The notes under the pieces are model-generated. The model had not been told where the DNA came from and ran no database searches. It was given only the letters and a program-made list of their open reading frames with translations. Source: Desulfovibrio desulfuricans DSM 642 (GTDB taxonomy: Bacteria; Desulfobacterota; Desulfovibrionia; Desulfovibrionales; Desulfovibrionaceae). From it: a stretch of DNA of 64,000 nt. Where the stretch lies: contig NZ_ATUZ01000015.1 of assembly GCF_000420465.1 (NCBI RefSeq), positions 124,001 through 188,000 on the forward strand, read 5' to 3'. The translations under genes were made by a program, and so were the position numbers. Numbering within the stretch: position 1 is the stretch's first letter; the number at the start of each line of letters is the position of its first letter. Below, piece by piece: positions 44,562 to 53,235 of the stretch.

Positions 44562-45647
44562 ATGTTCAGCTCAGTCAGCTTGGTTTTGCGGTTGCGGCAT
44601 ACCGTTGCTCTTTCGGCAGGCGTGTTTTGCATTTTAGCGGGCATATGCGCTGCCCTGGTGGGGCAACCCGCAGTTGCTGCTCCTGTTGCTGCAGATGCGG
44701 CGTCTGCTGTCCCGGCTATTGCTTCGTCTGCTCCGGCCCCCTCATGGGCGCCCGATGCGCAGGATGCCCGCAAGGCTTTGCGCAACGATGCAACCCCGCC
44801 CGCCAAACGCGAACCTTCAGTGATGCTTCCACCGCTCGGCCCTGACGCGGTGGGTACCATCCGGCGGGTTGCGCTGGCCGATGGGGTCAAGGTGGTTGCC
44901 CTTACCTTTGATCTTTGCGAGCTGGATACCGTCACCACCGGCTGCGATATGGATATTCTCGGTTTTTTGCGGGCCGAGCATATCCCGGCCACGCTCTTTA
45001 TGGGCGGCAAGTGGATGCGCACCCATTCCCGCCGGGTGCTGCAAATCATGACCGAGCCGCAGTTTGAAATAGCCAACCATGCGTGGTCGCACGGCAATTT
45101 TGCCCTGCTTTCGCCAGCTGGCCTGCGCGCCCAGGTTTTGTGGACGCAGGCCCAGTATGAGCTGCTGCGCGAGGAGGCCTTGCGCGAAGCCAGGGCGCAG
45201 GGCCGCCCGGAGCCTGTCATTCAGCCCGTGCCCACGCTGTTCCGTCTGCCCTACGGGCGTTGCAGCGACCAGTCTTTACAGGCGCTGGCAAAGCTGGGCA
45301 TGCAGGTGGTGCAGTGGGATGTGGTGGCGGAATCCGGCGCGGACAATACCAATATCGAGCATGCGCGGCGCGAGGCCCATCTGGTTGCCTCGAAGGCCAA
45401 ACCGGGCTCCATACTGCTGTTCCACGCCAATCTTGTGCCCAAGGGTTCGGCGCAATTGTTGCGCGAGACTGTGGCGGAACTGCGCCGTAGAGGCTACAAT
45501 TTCGTTTCTGTGAGTTCCCTGCTGGGCATGGGGGGGCCGCAGCGCACCATGAACGGCTATTTTACATCGCCGGGCGACAACAAGGCGCTGGACAGCAAAT
45601 TCGGTGTTGACGGCACCGGGCGGCATACGCCCTTTAACGGCGAGTAG
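44562..45647 (+). CDS. Secreted polysaccharide deacetylase-like protein
   Basis: A 361-residue protein with a signal-type N-terminus (ALSAGVFCILAGICAALV, cut near AVA) and an Ala/Pro-rich linker to about residue 95. The NodB/CE4 fold follows. Motif 1 reads LTFDLCELD, so the catalytic Asp is kept but the second Asp of TFDD is Leu. Motif 2 is NHAWSHGN with the HxxxH metal pair. RLPYGRCS matches motif 3. It probably removes acetyl groups from peptidoglycan or an exopolysaccharide in the periplasm. It lies 36 bases upstream of the phosphatase gene and may be co-transcribed with it. Confidence 0.87.
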   Translation: MFSSVSLVLRLRHTVALSAGVFCILAGICAALVGQPAVAAPVAADAASAVPAIASSAPAPSWAPDAQDARKALRNDATPPAKREPSVMLPPLGPDAVGTIRRVALADGVKVVALTFDLCELDTVTTGCDMDILGFLRAEHIPATLFMGGKWMRTHSRRVLQIMTEPQFEIANHAWSHGNFALLSPAGLRAQVLWTQAQYELLREEALREARAQGRPEPVIQPVPTLFRLPYGRCSDQSLQALAKLGMQVVQWDVVAESGADNTNIEHARREAHLVASKAKPGSILLFHANLVPKGSAQLLRETVAELRRRGYNFVSVSSLLGMGGPQRTMNGYFTSPGDNKALDSKFGVDGTGRHTPFNGE

Positions 45648-45683
45648 CCCTTCGCCCGAAACAGGAAGCAAGGAAATCCCTTC

Positions 45684-46328
45684 GTGAAGCAATACCTTTT
45701 TTTTGATCTTGATGGCACGGTGACAGACTCCAAAACTGGCATCATCCGCTCTGTGCAGCATGCCCTGAAGTATTTTGATGTTACCCGCGCTGACGATGAG
45801 CTGCTGTATTTTATCGGTCCCCCGCTGAAGGATTCGTTCGGCAAGCTGTTTGGGGGCGATGTGGCCAAGGCTGATCTGGCCGTGCAGAAATATCGAGAAT
45901 ATTATTCGGTCACGGGTATATTTGAAAATGCGCTTTATGACGGCGTGGCAGACATGCTGACCGATCTGCGGCGCGAGGGCCGGGTGCTGTCGCTGGCTAC
46001 ATCCAAGCCGGAACCCTTTGCCCAGCGTATTCTGGAGCATTTTGGCATTGCCAGCCTGTTTGACCATGTGGCGGGGGCGGAGCTGACCGGCCCGCGCAAC
46101 AGCAAAACGTCCGTGCTGCGGCATGCCTGCGGCCTGTGCGGCGTTGCGGATATGGCGCAATGCCTGATGGTGGGCGACCGGAAACATGACATTCTGGGCG
46201 CGCATGCCGTGGGTATGGACGGCGTGGGCGTACTCTATGGCTACGGTTCGCGCGGCGAACTTGAAGAAGCCGGGGCGGACAAGTTGTGCGAAGACGTTCC
46301 CGCCCTGCGGCGACTGCTCCTTGCCTGA
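45684..46328 (+). CDS. HAD hydrolase, phosphoglycolate phosphatase-like
   Basis: A 214-residue HAD subfamily IA phosphatase. Motif I is FFDLDGTVTDS, motif II is LATSKPEPFA, motif III is the Lys in RNSKTSVL, and motif IV is MVGDRKHDILGA. A helical cap lies between I and II. It resembles Gph/PpaX-type enzymes; phosphoglycolate is the usual but not certain substrate. It starts with GTG, supported by AAGGAA eight bases upstream. No ATG fits the conserved N-terminus. Confidence 0.87.
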   Translation: MKQYLFFDLDGTVTDSKTGIIRSVQHALKYFDVTRADDELLYFIGPPLKDSFGKLFGGDVAKADLAVQKYREYYSVTGIFENALYDGVADMLTDLRREGRVLSLATSKPEPFAQRILEHFGIASLFDHVAGAELTGPRNSKTSVLRHACGLCGVADMAQCLMVGDRKHDILGAHAVGMDGVGVLYGYGSRGELEEAGADKLCEDVPALRRLLLA

Positions 46329-46437
46329 TATCTTCTCAGAGGTTACTTTTTGCATCATCGAGGTTTGGCGATAGCAAGAGGTAACCGTCAACGTGAACCT
46401 AGTATCGTGAATAGCACTATTATAGGTGATAACTGTC

Positions 46438-47550
46438 ATGTATTACGCAACAATATGTGCAATAGCGAAAAATGAAGAGTCTTTTATCAAAGAGTGGGTA
46501 GAGTATCATTTACTCACAGGCTTTGAACATATTTATATTTATGATAATAATAGTCGCGTGCCAATTTCAGAAGCGCTGTCTGAGTATATAGATAGTAGTT
46601 TGGTAACTGTCATTAATTCCACACGCGATGTAGATCCGCAACGCATTGCGTACATGGATTGTTTGCAGAAGTATGGAAGCCAATGTAAGTGGATGGCATT
46701 TATTGATATTGATGAATTTATAGTGCCGAAATCAGAACATGATATCCGCGATATTCTTGACAGATATATTGACTATGGCGGTTTGGCGATTCATTGGAAA
46801 ATATTTGGATCAGGTGGACACCGGACAAGACCTAATGGCGGTGTTATAAAGAATTATAATAAAGTTATTTCTTTTGATAGTCATATAAAATCAATTGTAC
46901 AACCGTCAAAAGTCGATAAGGTTTTTACTCCTCACAGTTTTGGATACCGCGATGGAAGCTTTTGCGTGAACGAAGATTATGTTCCCGTTGCTTCATACCA
47001 ATCATACCACATATCCAGAACTGTCCAGATAAATCATTATTACTACAAATCTCTGGAAGACTTTAAGGATAAGATTAAACGCGGCCGTGCAACAAGCCGT
47101 GACAGAGATTATGATGCTGCTCTTGCTGAATTTGCCATGCAGGAATCTCAGGAGGGGGAACTGGATCAGGGCATTCAGTCTCTTGTGGAACAAAAGAAAT
47201 CTTGCATGCCGACATTGTACGACATCCGTAAGAATGTATCTGAATGTCAGAAGGCGCTGATTGAATTTGAATCATTGATAACTGACTGCATATCAATAAA
47301 TAAAATTGGTCTGGCATTGAATGTTATACGGATATGCAGCAGGTATTATGACGTTCCGATAGTCTGGTTGTTGGCGGCAAGGGTTCATTTGCTGGCTGAA
47401 CATTATGCGGAATGCTTGCACTACCTTCAGAAGCTGCTTGCTGATGCTGATAATCCCTTGAGGGCAGGAGCTTATAGCTGTCTTGCCGACTATTACCAGC
47501 ATCTCCAAAATACCGATGCCACCAATAGCCTGCACCGGGCTTTGGCGTAA
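46438..47550 (+). CDS. GT92-like glycosyltransferase with helical C-terminus
   Basis: A 370-residue protein. The N-terminal GT-A domain (about 1-215) has the family-92/DUF23 pattern: CAIAKNEESFIKEWVEYH, IYIYDNNS, WMAFIDIDEFIVP (DxD-like metal site) and a late HISRTVQINHYYYKS. The last ~110 residues are helical and look like TPR-type repeats (ALNVIRICSRYY, CLHYLQKLL). It probably adds sugar to a surface glycan. The gene is visibly AT-richer than its neighbours and uses many A/T-ending codons, suggesting recent acquisition. ATG 46438 has AGGTGA upstream; GTG 46426 is less likely. Confidence 0.82.
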   Translation: MYYATICAIAKNEESFIKEWVEYHLLTGFEHIYIYDNNSRVPISEALSEYIDSSLVTVINSTRDVDPQRIAYMDCLQKYGSQCKWMAFIDIDEFIVPKSEHDIRDILDRYIDYGGLAIHWKIFGSGGHRTRPNGGVIKNYNKVISFDSHIKSIVQPSKVDKVFTPHSFGYRDGSFCVNEDYVPVASYQSYHISRTVQINHYYYKSLEDFKDKIKRGRATSRDRDYDAALAEFAMQESQEGELDQGIQSLVEQKKSCMPTLYDIRKNVSECQKALIEFESLITDCISINKIGLALNVIRICSRYYDVPIVWLLAARVHLLAEHYAECLHYLQKLLADADNPLRAGAYSCLADYYQHLQNTDATNSLHRALA

Positions 47551-47587
47551 GAGGCGAAGCCTCACAAGACCTTTGTATGCCCAGAAC

Positions 47588-47619
47588 AAAAAAACTCCCC
47601 GCAAGCGGGGAGTTTTTTT
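47588..47619. terminator. Bidirectional terminator
   Basis: ACTCCCCGC (47594-47602) pairs with GCGGGGAGT (47605-47613) over a 2-base gap, with A- and T-runs of seven on each side. It serves the glycosyltransferase and the convergent lysC. Confidence 0.9.
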
Positions 47620-47652
47620 GTTCAATATGTCGGTAAACTGTATGGCAGGCGT

Positions 47653-48876
47653 TTAGCCCAGATCCCAGTCCAGCCCGAAGGTGTCGTGCAGAATGCGCAC
47701 GGCAAGCTCAACGTATTTTTCCTGAATCAGAATGGTAATTTTGATTTCAGAGGTGCTGATCATAAGGATATTGATGCCTTCCTGAGTCAGTGCGGCAAAG
47801 GCCCGCGCGGCAACTCCGGAATGGTTGCGCATGCCCACGCCGATGGCGGAGACCTTGGCCACGCTCACATCGTGCAGCACTTCGCGCGCGCCGGTCTTCT
47901 GGGCGACTTCTTCCATCATCTGCAAGGTCTGCTTGAGATCCTTGCGCGAGATGGTGAAGGTCATGTCGGTATGGCCATCCTGGCTGGTGTTCTGCACGAT
48001 CATGTCGACCAGAATGCCCTTTTCGGAAAGAGGGCCAAACACCGCCGCAGCCGTACCGGGCACGTCGGGAAGGTCGCGCAGGGTCACGCGGGCCTGATCT
48101 TTATCATATGCAATGCCGGAAACGAGTACGGCTTCCATGGTGGAGTCCTCCTGAGTGACAAGCGTGCCTGGATCATCACTGAACGTAGAGCGCACGCGCA
48201 CGGGAACCTTGTATTTTTTGGCAAATTCTACCGAGCGGATATGCAGTACCTTGGCCCCCATGCTTGCCATTTCAAGCATTTCTTCATAAGCAACGCGGTC
48301 CATTTTGCGGGCCGTGGAGCAGATGTTGGGGTCGGTGGTGTAAACGCCGTCAACGTCGGTGTAAATGTCGCATTCCACAGAGCCGAGGGAGGCGGCAAGC
48401 GCCACAGCCGAGGTGTCCGAACCGCCGCGCCCGAGGGTGGTGATGCGGCCATCTTCTGTGCAACCCTGAAACCCGGCGACCACAAGCACATCGTAGTCGT
48501 TAAGGTATTTGCGCAGGGAATTGCTGTCGATGGAGCGAATGCGCGCACGGCCAAAATCGTTGTCCGTGGTGATGGGAATCTGCCAGCCGAGCAGCGAGCG
48601 GGCGCGGATGCCCGCATCTTTGAGCAGCATGGTGAACAGGCTGATGGAAACCTGTTCGCCAGTGGAAACGAGCGAATCAACTTCCGCGCGGTCAGGCGTG
48701 GAAGACCATTCATCAGCAAGGGCAAGCAGCTTGTTGGTGTCGCCAGCCCGCGCCGAAAGCACCGCAATGACCTTATACCCCTTGGCAAGGCCTCCCAGCA
48801 CTTTCTCTCGTACCTGCTTCATGCACTCCAGCTTGGCAACAGAAGTGCCGCCAAATTTCTGGACCAAAATTTTCAT
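47653..48876 (-). CDS. lysC: Aspartate kinase
   Basis: A 407-residue enzyme phosphorylating aspartate at the head of lysine, threonine and methionine synthesis. It has the kinase motif VQKFGGTSVAK at the N-terminus, VVAGFQGCTEDGRITTLGRGGSDTS near 155-178 (GRGGSD) and two C-terminal ACT domains (from about 265; GIAYDKDQARVTL and VSAIGVGMRNHSG) for feedback inhibition. ATG 48876 is chosen on homology; ATG 48888 four codons upstream is possible. It follows tsaE by about 60 bases, so no room exists for a lysine riboswitch. Confidence 0.95.
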   Translation of the reverse strand: MKILVQKFGGTSVAKLECMKQVREKVLGGLAKGYKVIAVLSARAGDTNKLLALADEWSSTPDRAEVDSLVSTGEQVSISLFTMLLKDAGIRARSLLGWQIPITTDNDFGRARIRSIDSNSLRKYLNDYDVLVVAGFQGCTEDGRITTLGRGGSDTSAVALAASLGSVECDIYTDVDGVYTTDPNICSTARKMDRVAYEEMLEMASMGAKVLHIRSVEFAKKYKVPVRVRSTFSDDPGTLVTQEDSTMEAVLVSGIAYDKDQARVTLRDLPDVPGTAAAVFGPLSEKGILVDMIVQNTSQDGHTDMTFTISRKDLKQTLQMMEEVAQKTGAREVLHDVSVAKVSAIGVGMRNHSGVAARAFAALTQEGINILMISTSEIKITILIQEKYVELAVRILHDTFGLDWDLG

Positions 48877-48937
48877 GCCTGTATCCATTGTCCTCAATCC
48901 TTGATGGGTACAACAGGTCAGCCCACCCCGGAACTGG

Positions 48938-49429
48938 TTACCCGTGGTCAGGACTGTCCACAGGCCAATTTCGGCGCAGGTGGCGCAAAAGCTCAGCGGC
49001 AATCGGGCCATGAGCTTGCAGCGTCAGTAGGCGACCTTCTTCGCACGGTTGCACCGAGATGTCCAGATAATCTTGCGGCATTTCCGCCTCGGGCAGGTAT
49101 TCCGACCATTCCAGCACCGACAGGATTTTCGGATTATCCAGACCTTCGGCAATTTCATCAGGCAGGCTGCCGGGGCTGCGATACAGATCGCTGTGTATGA
49201 CAGGCGGCTGGGTAGGGTAGTAGTTGCAGAGCGTAAAGGAAGGGCTGCCCACCTCGGCCTGATCGCCGCCGGGCATGGCCTCCACCAGGGCGCGGGTGAG
49301 CGTGGTTTTGCCGCTGCCAAGCGGGCCACGCAGCAACAATGCCGCAATGCCGCAGGTGGCGACAGCCTCGGCAAGCATATGCCCTAGGCGGTTGGTATCA
49401 GAAAGATTGCGCAGGATTATCTGGGCCAT
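48938..49429 (-). CDS. tsaE: tRNA threonylcarbamoyladenosine synthesis ATPase TsaE
   Basis: A 163-residue P-loop ATPase that cycles the TsaB-TsaD complex in making t6A37 on ANN-decoding tRNAs. Walker A is GPLGSGKTTLTRAL near residues 35-48. SPSFTLCNYYP and HSDLYR are the family's conserved central motifs, and VLEWSEYLP follows. It overlaps nnr by 13 bases and is likely co-transcribed with acpS-nnr-tsaE-lysC. Confidence 0.93.
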   Translation of the reverse strand: MAQIILRNLSDTNRLGHMLAEAVATCGIAALLLRGPLGSGKTTLTRALVEAMPGGDQAEVGSPSFTLCNYYPTQPPVIHSDLYRSPGSLPDEIAEGLDNPKILSVLEWSEYLPEAEMPQDYLDISVQPCEEGRLLTLQAHGPIAAELLRHLRRNWPVDSPDHG

Positions 49430-51084
49430 GGCAGAATGTCGTCCTTTGATTCACTGGCTGCCATGCAGGCAGAGAGGCCTTGCGGCAATGCATCCGCCAC
49501 TGCCGAGGGCGTATTGCCCCTGAGGGGCCATTGTTCGGCAAGGCTTTTGCCCGCAAGGGCATGCAGGGCCGCTGCCTGCCCGGCCAGCATGTGGGATGAG
49601 GTCAAAGTGTGGTTTGCGGTATTGTTGTGCACTTGCGCTTGCTCTTTTGCGGCCTGCATGCCGGGCAGCATTCTGGCAAGCAGCCCGCCAGCGCAGCCCG
49701 CCAGCACATCGCCCGAGCCGCCAACCGCAAGCTGCGGCACATCGTAGGGGCAGAGCAGGGTTGGCGCGTCAGCCTGCCCGATGAGGCTTGCCGCTCCTTT
49801 AAGAATAATTACGCCGAGGCAGAGGCCGCGCAGGCGCTCAAGCGCGCCTTGCCGGTCTGCCTGAACATCCGCTGCGGAACAGCCCAGCAGGGTTGCCGCT
49901 TCACCGGGGTGGGGCGTCAGAATATCGTCTGCGGTTATGCGGTCGAGCAGGTCTTGCCGCCCGGCCAGCAGCACCAGGGCATCGGCGTCAAATACCGTGG
50001 GCGGTCTGTGGTCCAGTGCCAAAAGAGCTTCAACAAAGGCCGCAGCGTCCTGCCCCCGGCCCATGCCGGGGCCGACCACAAGGGCAGCGCAGCGCTTTGC
50101 CAGTTCCACAAAATTTTGCGGCAGGCGGGCGGGCCACTGGCGTTCGCTCTCGCCCAGCGGCAGGGTCATTATTTCGGGCCAGCCGTTCTTGATATCCGCA
50201 ATGCCAGCACCAGGCGCAGCGGCAGTTACAAGGCCAGCGCCTGCGCGCAGTGCCGCGCGGGCGGCAAGATGCGCTGCTCCGCCAAGACCGGGCGCGCCCC
50301 CAACCACCAGCACATGACCGTAGGAGTTTTTGAAGCCGCCGGGCCGAATCGCCGCAAGTGGGGCGAGGCAATGCCCGTCAGCAACGTAAAAAGAGCAGGG
50401 AGCCTTGCGCCGTGCGGCAAGGGGAATGCCGATGCTGCGTACGTGCAGCGCGCCTGTCCAGTGGTGCGCCTCGGGCAGGGCCATCCCCGGCTTGGCGGCC
50501 GCAAAGCTGACTGTGGCCGTGGCGCGCACTGCTTCCGGCATGGGCAGGCCGGTGCGTCCGTCCAGCCCCGAGGGAATGTCAAGCGCCAGCACAAAGGGGC
50601 GGTTTTGCAAGGAATTAACCGAGCGCACAAGCTCCAGCGCATCCGGTCGCAATTGGCCGCTGAAGCCTGTACCCAGCAGACCATCCACAAGGATGTGGGG
50701 TAGCTTCGCCCTTTGGAAGACCGCCGGGCGGCAGCGTTCAAAGGCAACTTCTGCGGCTCTGGCAATGCGCACATGCTTGCCGCAGGCTCCCTTGCAGGCG
50801 GCAAGAGGCCGCGTGTGCAGCACCAGCGGTTCCGCGCCCGCGTCCAGCAAATGCCGCGCAAGGCATGCGGCATCGCCGCCGTTGTTGCCGCTGCCCATAA
50901 GCAGCCAGACACGCAGACCCGCCAGCCGTGGCTGGTATTCGTGCAGAACGTCAAAGGCCGCTCTGGCGGCATTTTCCATCAGCAGTTCTTCGGGCAGGCC
51001 AAGGGCCATGGCTTCCGCATCCCACTTGCGCATTTCTGCAGGCAGGGGAAGGGGAGGGAACAGATCGTCAAATGAGGTGGGCAT
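49417..51084 (-). CDS. nnr: Bifunctional NAD(P)H-hydrate repair enzyme
   Basis: A 555-residue fusion repairing hydrated NADH and NADPH. The N-terminal YjeF_N epimerase domain (about 15-235) has LMGSGNNGGDAACLARHL and the DGLLGTGFSG and LALDIPSGLDG segments. The C-terminal ADP/ATP-dependent dehydratase of the ribokinase-like fold (about 245-530) has VVGPGMGRG, TPHPGEAATLLG and AVGGSGDVLAGCAGGLLAR. It lies 2 bases after acpS and overlaps tsaE by 13 bases, so translation is coupled. Confidence 0.95.
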   Translation of the reverse strand: MPTSFDDLFPPLPLPAEMRKWDAEAMALGLPEELLMENAARAAFDVLHEYQPRLAGLRVWLLMGSGNNGGDAACLARHLLDAGAEPLVLHTRPLAACKGACGKHVRIARAAEVAFERCRPAVFQRAKLPHILVDGLLGTGFSGQLRPDALELVRSVNSLQNRPFVLALDIPSGLDGRTGLPMPEAVRATATVSFAAAKPGMALPEAHHWTGALHVRSIGIPLAARRKAPCSFYVADGHCLAPLAAIRPGGFKNSYGHVLVVGGAPGLGGAAHLAARAALRAGAGLVTAAAPGAGIADIKNGWPEIMTLPLGESERQWPARLPQNFVELAKRCAALVVGPGMGRGQDAAAFVEALLALDHRPPTVFDADALVLLAGRQDLLDRITADDILTPHPGEAATLLGCSAADVQADRQGALERLRGLCLGVIILKGAASLIGQADAPTLLCPYDVPQLAVGGSGDVLAGCAGGLLARMLPGMQAAKEQAQVHNNTANHTLTSSHMLAGQAAALHALAGKSLAEQWPLRGNTPSAVADALPQGLSACMAASESKDDILPWPR

Positions 51085-51086
51085 GA

Positions 51087-51458
51087 TTATGCCTCCAGCA
51101 CCACAACCGCCACGGCGGCATTGCGGTCATGACTTATGGAAATGTGGGCGGCGCGCATGCCCAGAGCTTCGGCCCGCGCAAGGGCGGGGCCGTGCAAATG
51201 CAGTTGAGGCTGCCCCAAAGGGCCGCGCAGCACCTCAATATGGTGAGGGCCAATCCCCTCGTTAAAGCCAGTGCCGAGCGCCTTGACCGCAGCCTCTTTG
51301 GCAGCAAACCGACCGGAAATGTAGGCAATGGGGCTTTCCGGCACGAGTTCCAGTTCATCGGGGGTAAGGATCTTTTGCAAAAAGCGCTCTCCAAACCTGT
51401 CGTAACTTGCCTTGATACGTGCCAGTTCCGTAATGTCAGTCCCAATGCCTATGATCAT
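51087..51458 (-). CDS. acpS: Holo-[acyl-carrier-protein] synthase
   Basis: A 123-residue enzyme moving 4'-phosphopantetheine from CoA to acyl carrier protein. Metal-binding Asp is in IGIGTDITEL (Asp8). The second motif GRFAAKEAAVKALGTG carries the conserved Glu and Lys. First gene of acpS-nnr-tsaE-lysC on the minus strand, divergent from ugd. Confidence 0.95.
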   Translation of the reverse strand: MIIGIGTDITELARIKASYDRFGERFLQKILTPDELELVPESPIAYISGRFAAKEAAVKALGTGFNEGIGPHHIEVLRGPLGQPQLHLHGPALARAEALGMRAAHISISHDRNAAVAVVVLEA

Positions 51459-51622
51459 CAGTTATCCACCATATACAGTACGGGCAAAATGTACTGCAAA
51501 CAGGGCTGTTGCCCATTAAAAAAAATTAGCGTATTGCTTGCCTTTCAACCTAAACTATTCTGACCCGTTCCCCGCTGTAACGTCAAGCGCGCTGGCTGTG
51601 GGAACGTACGGAGAAATTTTGT

Positions 51623-52957
51623 ATGAAGTTGTGCATTATCGGGACCGGCTATGTTGGCTTGGTCAGCGCCGCGTGCTTTGCTGAAATGGGTAATACCGTG
51701 ACCTGCGTGGATGTTAACCCGGCTGTTGTGGAAAAGCTCAATGCCGGTTCCGTGCATATTTTTGAACCCGGTCTTGAACCCATGGTTCGCCACAGCCGCA
51801 CTGATGGCCGTCTCAAGTTTACTACCCGTCTTGAAGATGGCATTGCGGATGCCGACTGCGCCTTTATCTGCGTTGGCACCCCGCCCCAGCCCGATGGTTC
51901 CTGCGATCTGAGCTACGTGCGTCAGGTGGCTGGCGAAATTGGCCGTCACATGCAGAACGACCTCGTGGTTGTGGACAAGTCCACGGTTCCCGTGGGCACC
52001 GCTGACGAAGTACGCGCTCTTGTGGAAAAAGAGCTTGCCGCGCGCGGCGTGTCCTACAAGGTGGACGTGGTTTCCAACCCCGAGTTCCTCAAGGAAGGCG
52101 ACGCCATCTCCGACTTCATGAAGCCCGACCGCGTTGTGCTTGGTACGGATTCTGAACGCGCCGCTTCGCTGATGCGCGAACTGTATTCGCCCTTTGCCCG
52201 CACCCGCGACAAGATCATCGTCATGGGCGTACGCAGCGCAGAAATGACCAAGTATGCGGCCAACTGCATGCTTGCCACCAAGATTTCCTTTATCAACGAA
52301 ATCGCCACCATTTGCGAAAAAGTGGGCGCGGACGTACGCGATGTGCGTACCGGCATCGGCTCCGACACCCGCATTGGCTACCAGTTCATCTACCCCGGCG
52401 TGGGTTACGGCGGTTCGTGCTTCCCCAAGGACGTGAAGGCGCTCATTCACACTGCTGAAAAGGCGGGCGTGGAACCCAAGCTGCTCAACGCTGTGGAAGA
52501 CGTCAACGCCCGGCAGAAAAAGCACATGGCTGGCCGCATCATGGAATATTTTGCTCCGCAGGGCGGCGTGAAGGGCAAAACCCTTGCGCTGTGGGGGCTG
52601 GCCTTCAAGGCCAATACCGATGACATGCGCGAAGCCGCTGCCATCAGCATTGTCAACGAGCTTACCGCCGCTGGCATGAAGGTTCGCGCTTTTGACCCGG
52701 TTGCCGCCGACAATGCCCGCGAAATCTTCAAGGACAACGCGCTTGTGGAAATTGTGGACAGCCAGTACGGCGCGTGCGAAGGCGCTCAGGGCCTGCTGGT
52801 GGTTACGGAATGGAACCAGTTCCGCAACCCCGATTTTGACAAGATCAAGGGTCTGCTGACCGCCCCCCTGCTGTTTGATGGCCGCAACCTGTATTCGCCC
52901 AGCTTCATGGCGCAGCGTGGGTTTGCGTACTTCTGCATTGGCCGCCGCGCCGATTAG
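51623..52957 (+). CDS. ugd: UDP-glucose 6-dehydrogenase
   Basis: A 444-residue enzyme oxidising UDP-glucose to UDP-glucuronate for surface polysaccharides. The NAD-binding motif is IGTGYVGLVSAACFA at the N-terminus. STVPVGTADEV follows near 115-125. The catalytic Cys is in GYGGSCFPKDVKAL near residue 260, and WGLAFKANTDDMREA begins the C-terminal UDP-binding domain. GGAG lies upstream. It is transcribed alone and ends at the terminator at 53142. It may feed the glycosyltransferases of the same neighbourhood. Confidence 0.96.
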   Translation: MKLCIIGTGYVGLVSAACFAEMGNTVTCVDVNPAVVEKLNAGSVHIFEPGLEPMVRHSRTDGRLKFTTRLEDGIADADCAFICVGTPPQPDGSCDLSYVRQVAGEIGRHMQNDLVVVDKSTVPVGTADEVRALVEKELAARGVSYKVDVVSNPEFLKEGDAISDFMKPDRVVLGTDSERAASLMRELYSPFARTRDKIIVMGVRSAEMTKYAANCMLATKISFINEIATICEKVGADVRDVRTGIGSDTRIGYQFIYPGVGYGGSCFPKDVKALIHTAEKAGVEPKLLNAVEDVNARQKKHMAGRIMEYFAPQGGVKGKTLALWGLAFKANTDDMREAAAISIVNELTAAGMKVRAFDPVAADNAREIFKDNALVEIVDSQYGACEGAQGLLVVTEWNQFRNPDFDKIKGLLTAPLLFDGRNLYSPSFMAQRGFAYFCIGRRAD

Positions 52958-53141
52958 AGCCTGTTGACACTATGGTTCTTTTGCCCCCTACCTGCGTCAG
53001 GAAGTCTTTTAATTCCGGTCGAGTACCGGTCGAGTACACTCCCTTCATAAAAAGGCTTCCTTCCTTGGCAGGGAACAAAATTACTCCTGGTGTTAACAGC
53101 CCCTTGTAAAAATGCTCAGCAGATGATTTGAAATGTTTGAA

Positions 53142-53174
53142 GCCGCCCGGAGCGTCAGTTCCGGGCGGCTTTTG
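53142..53174 (+). terminator. Terminator of ugd
   Basis: GCCGCCCGGA (53142-53151) pairs with TCCGGGCGGC (53160-53169), followed by TTTT. About 185 bases separate it from the ugd stop; that gap holds an 11-base unit CCGGTCGAGTA repeated twice (53015-53036) and no gene. Confidence 0.85.
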
Positions 53175-53178
53175 TCAT

Positions 53179-53215
53179 AAAAAAGGCTCTGTTCATGTGG
53201 AACAGAGCCTTTAAG
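53179..53215 (-). terminator. Terminator of ychF
   Basis: AAAGGCTCTGTT (53182-53193) pairs with AACAGAGCCTTT (53201-53212). Reading the minus strand it is followed by a run of T. It is back to back with the ugd terminator. Confidence 0.85.
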
Positions 53216-53235
53216 CTATTTATAGGCGGCAAAAA

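Noticed and set aside
48877-48937. Lysine riboswitch before lysC
   Set aside because: The gap to tsaE is only about 60 bases, too short for the aptamer.
53015-53036. Two tandem copies of CCGGTCGAGTA as a possible CRISPR or attachment site
   Set aside because: Only two adjacent units without spacers and no integrase or cas gene.
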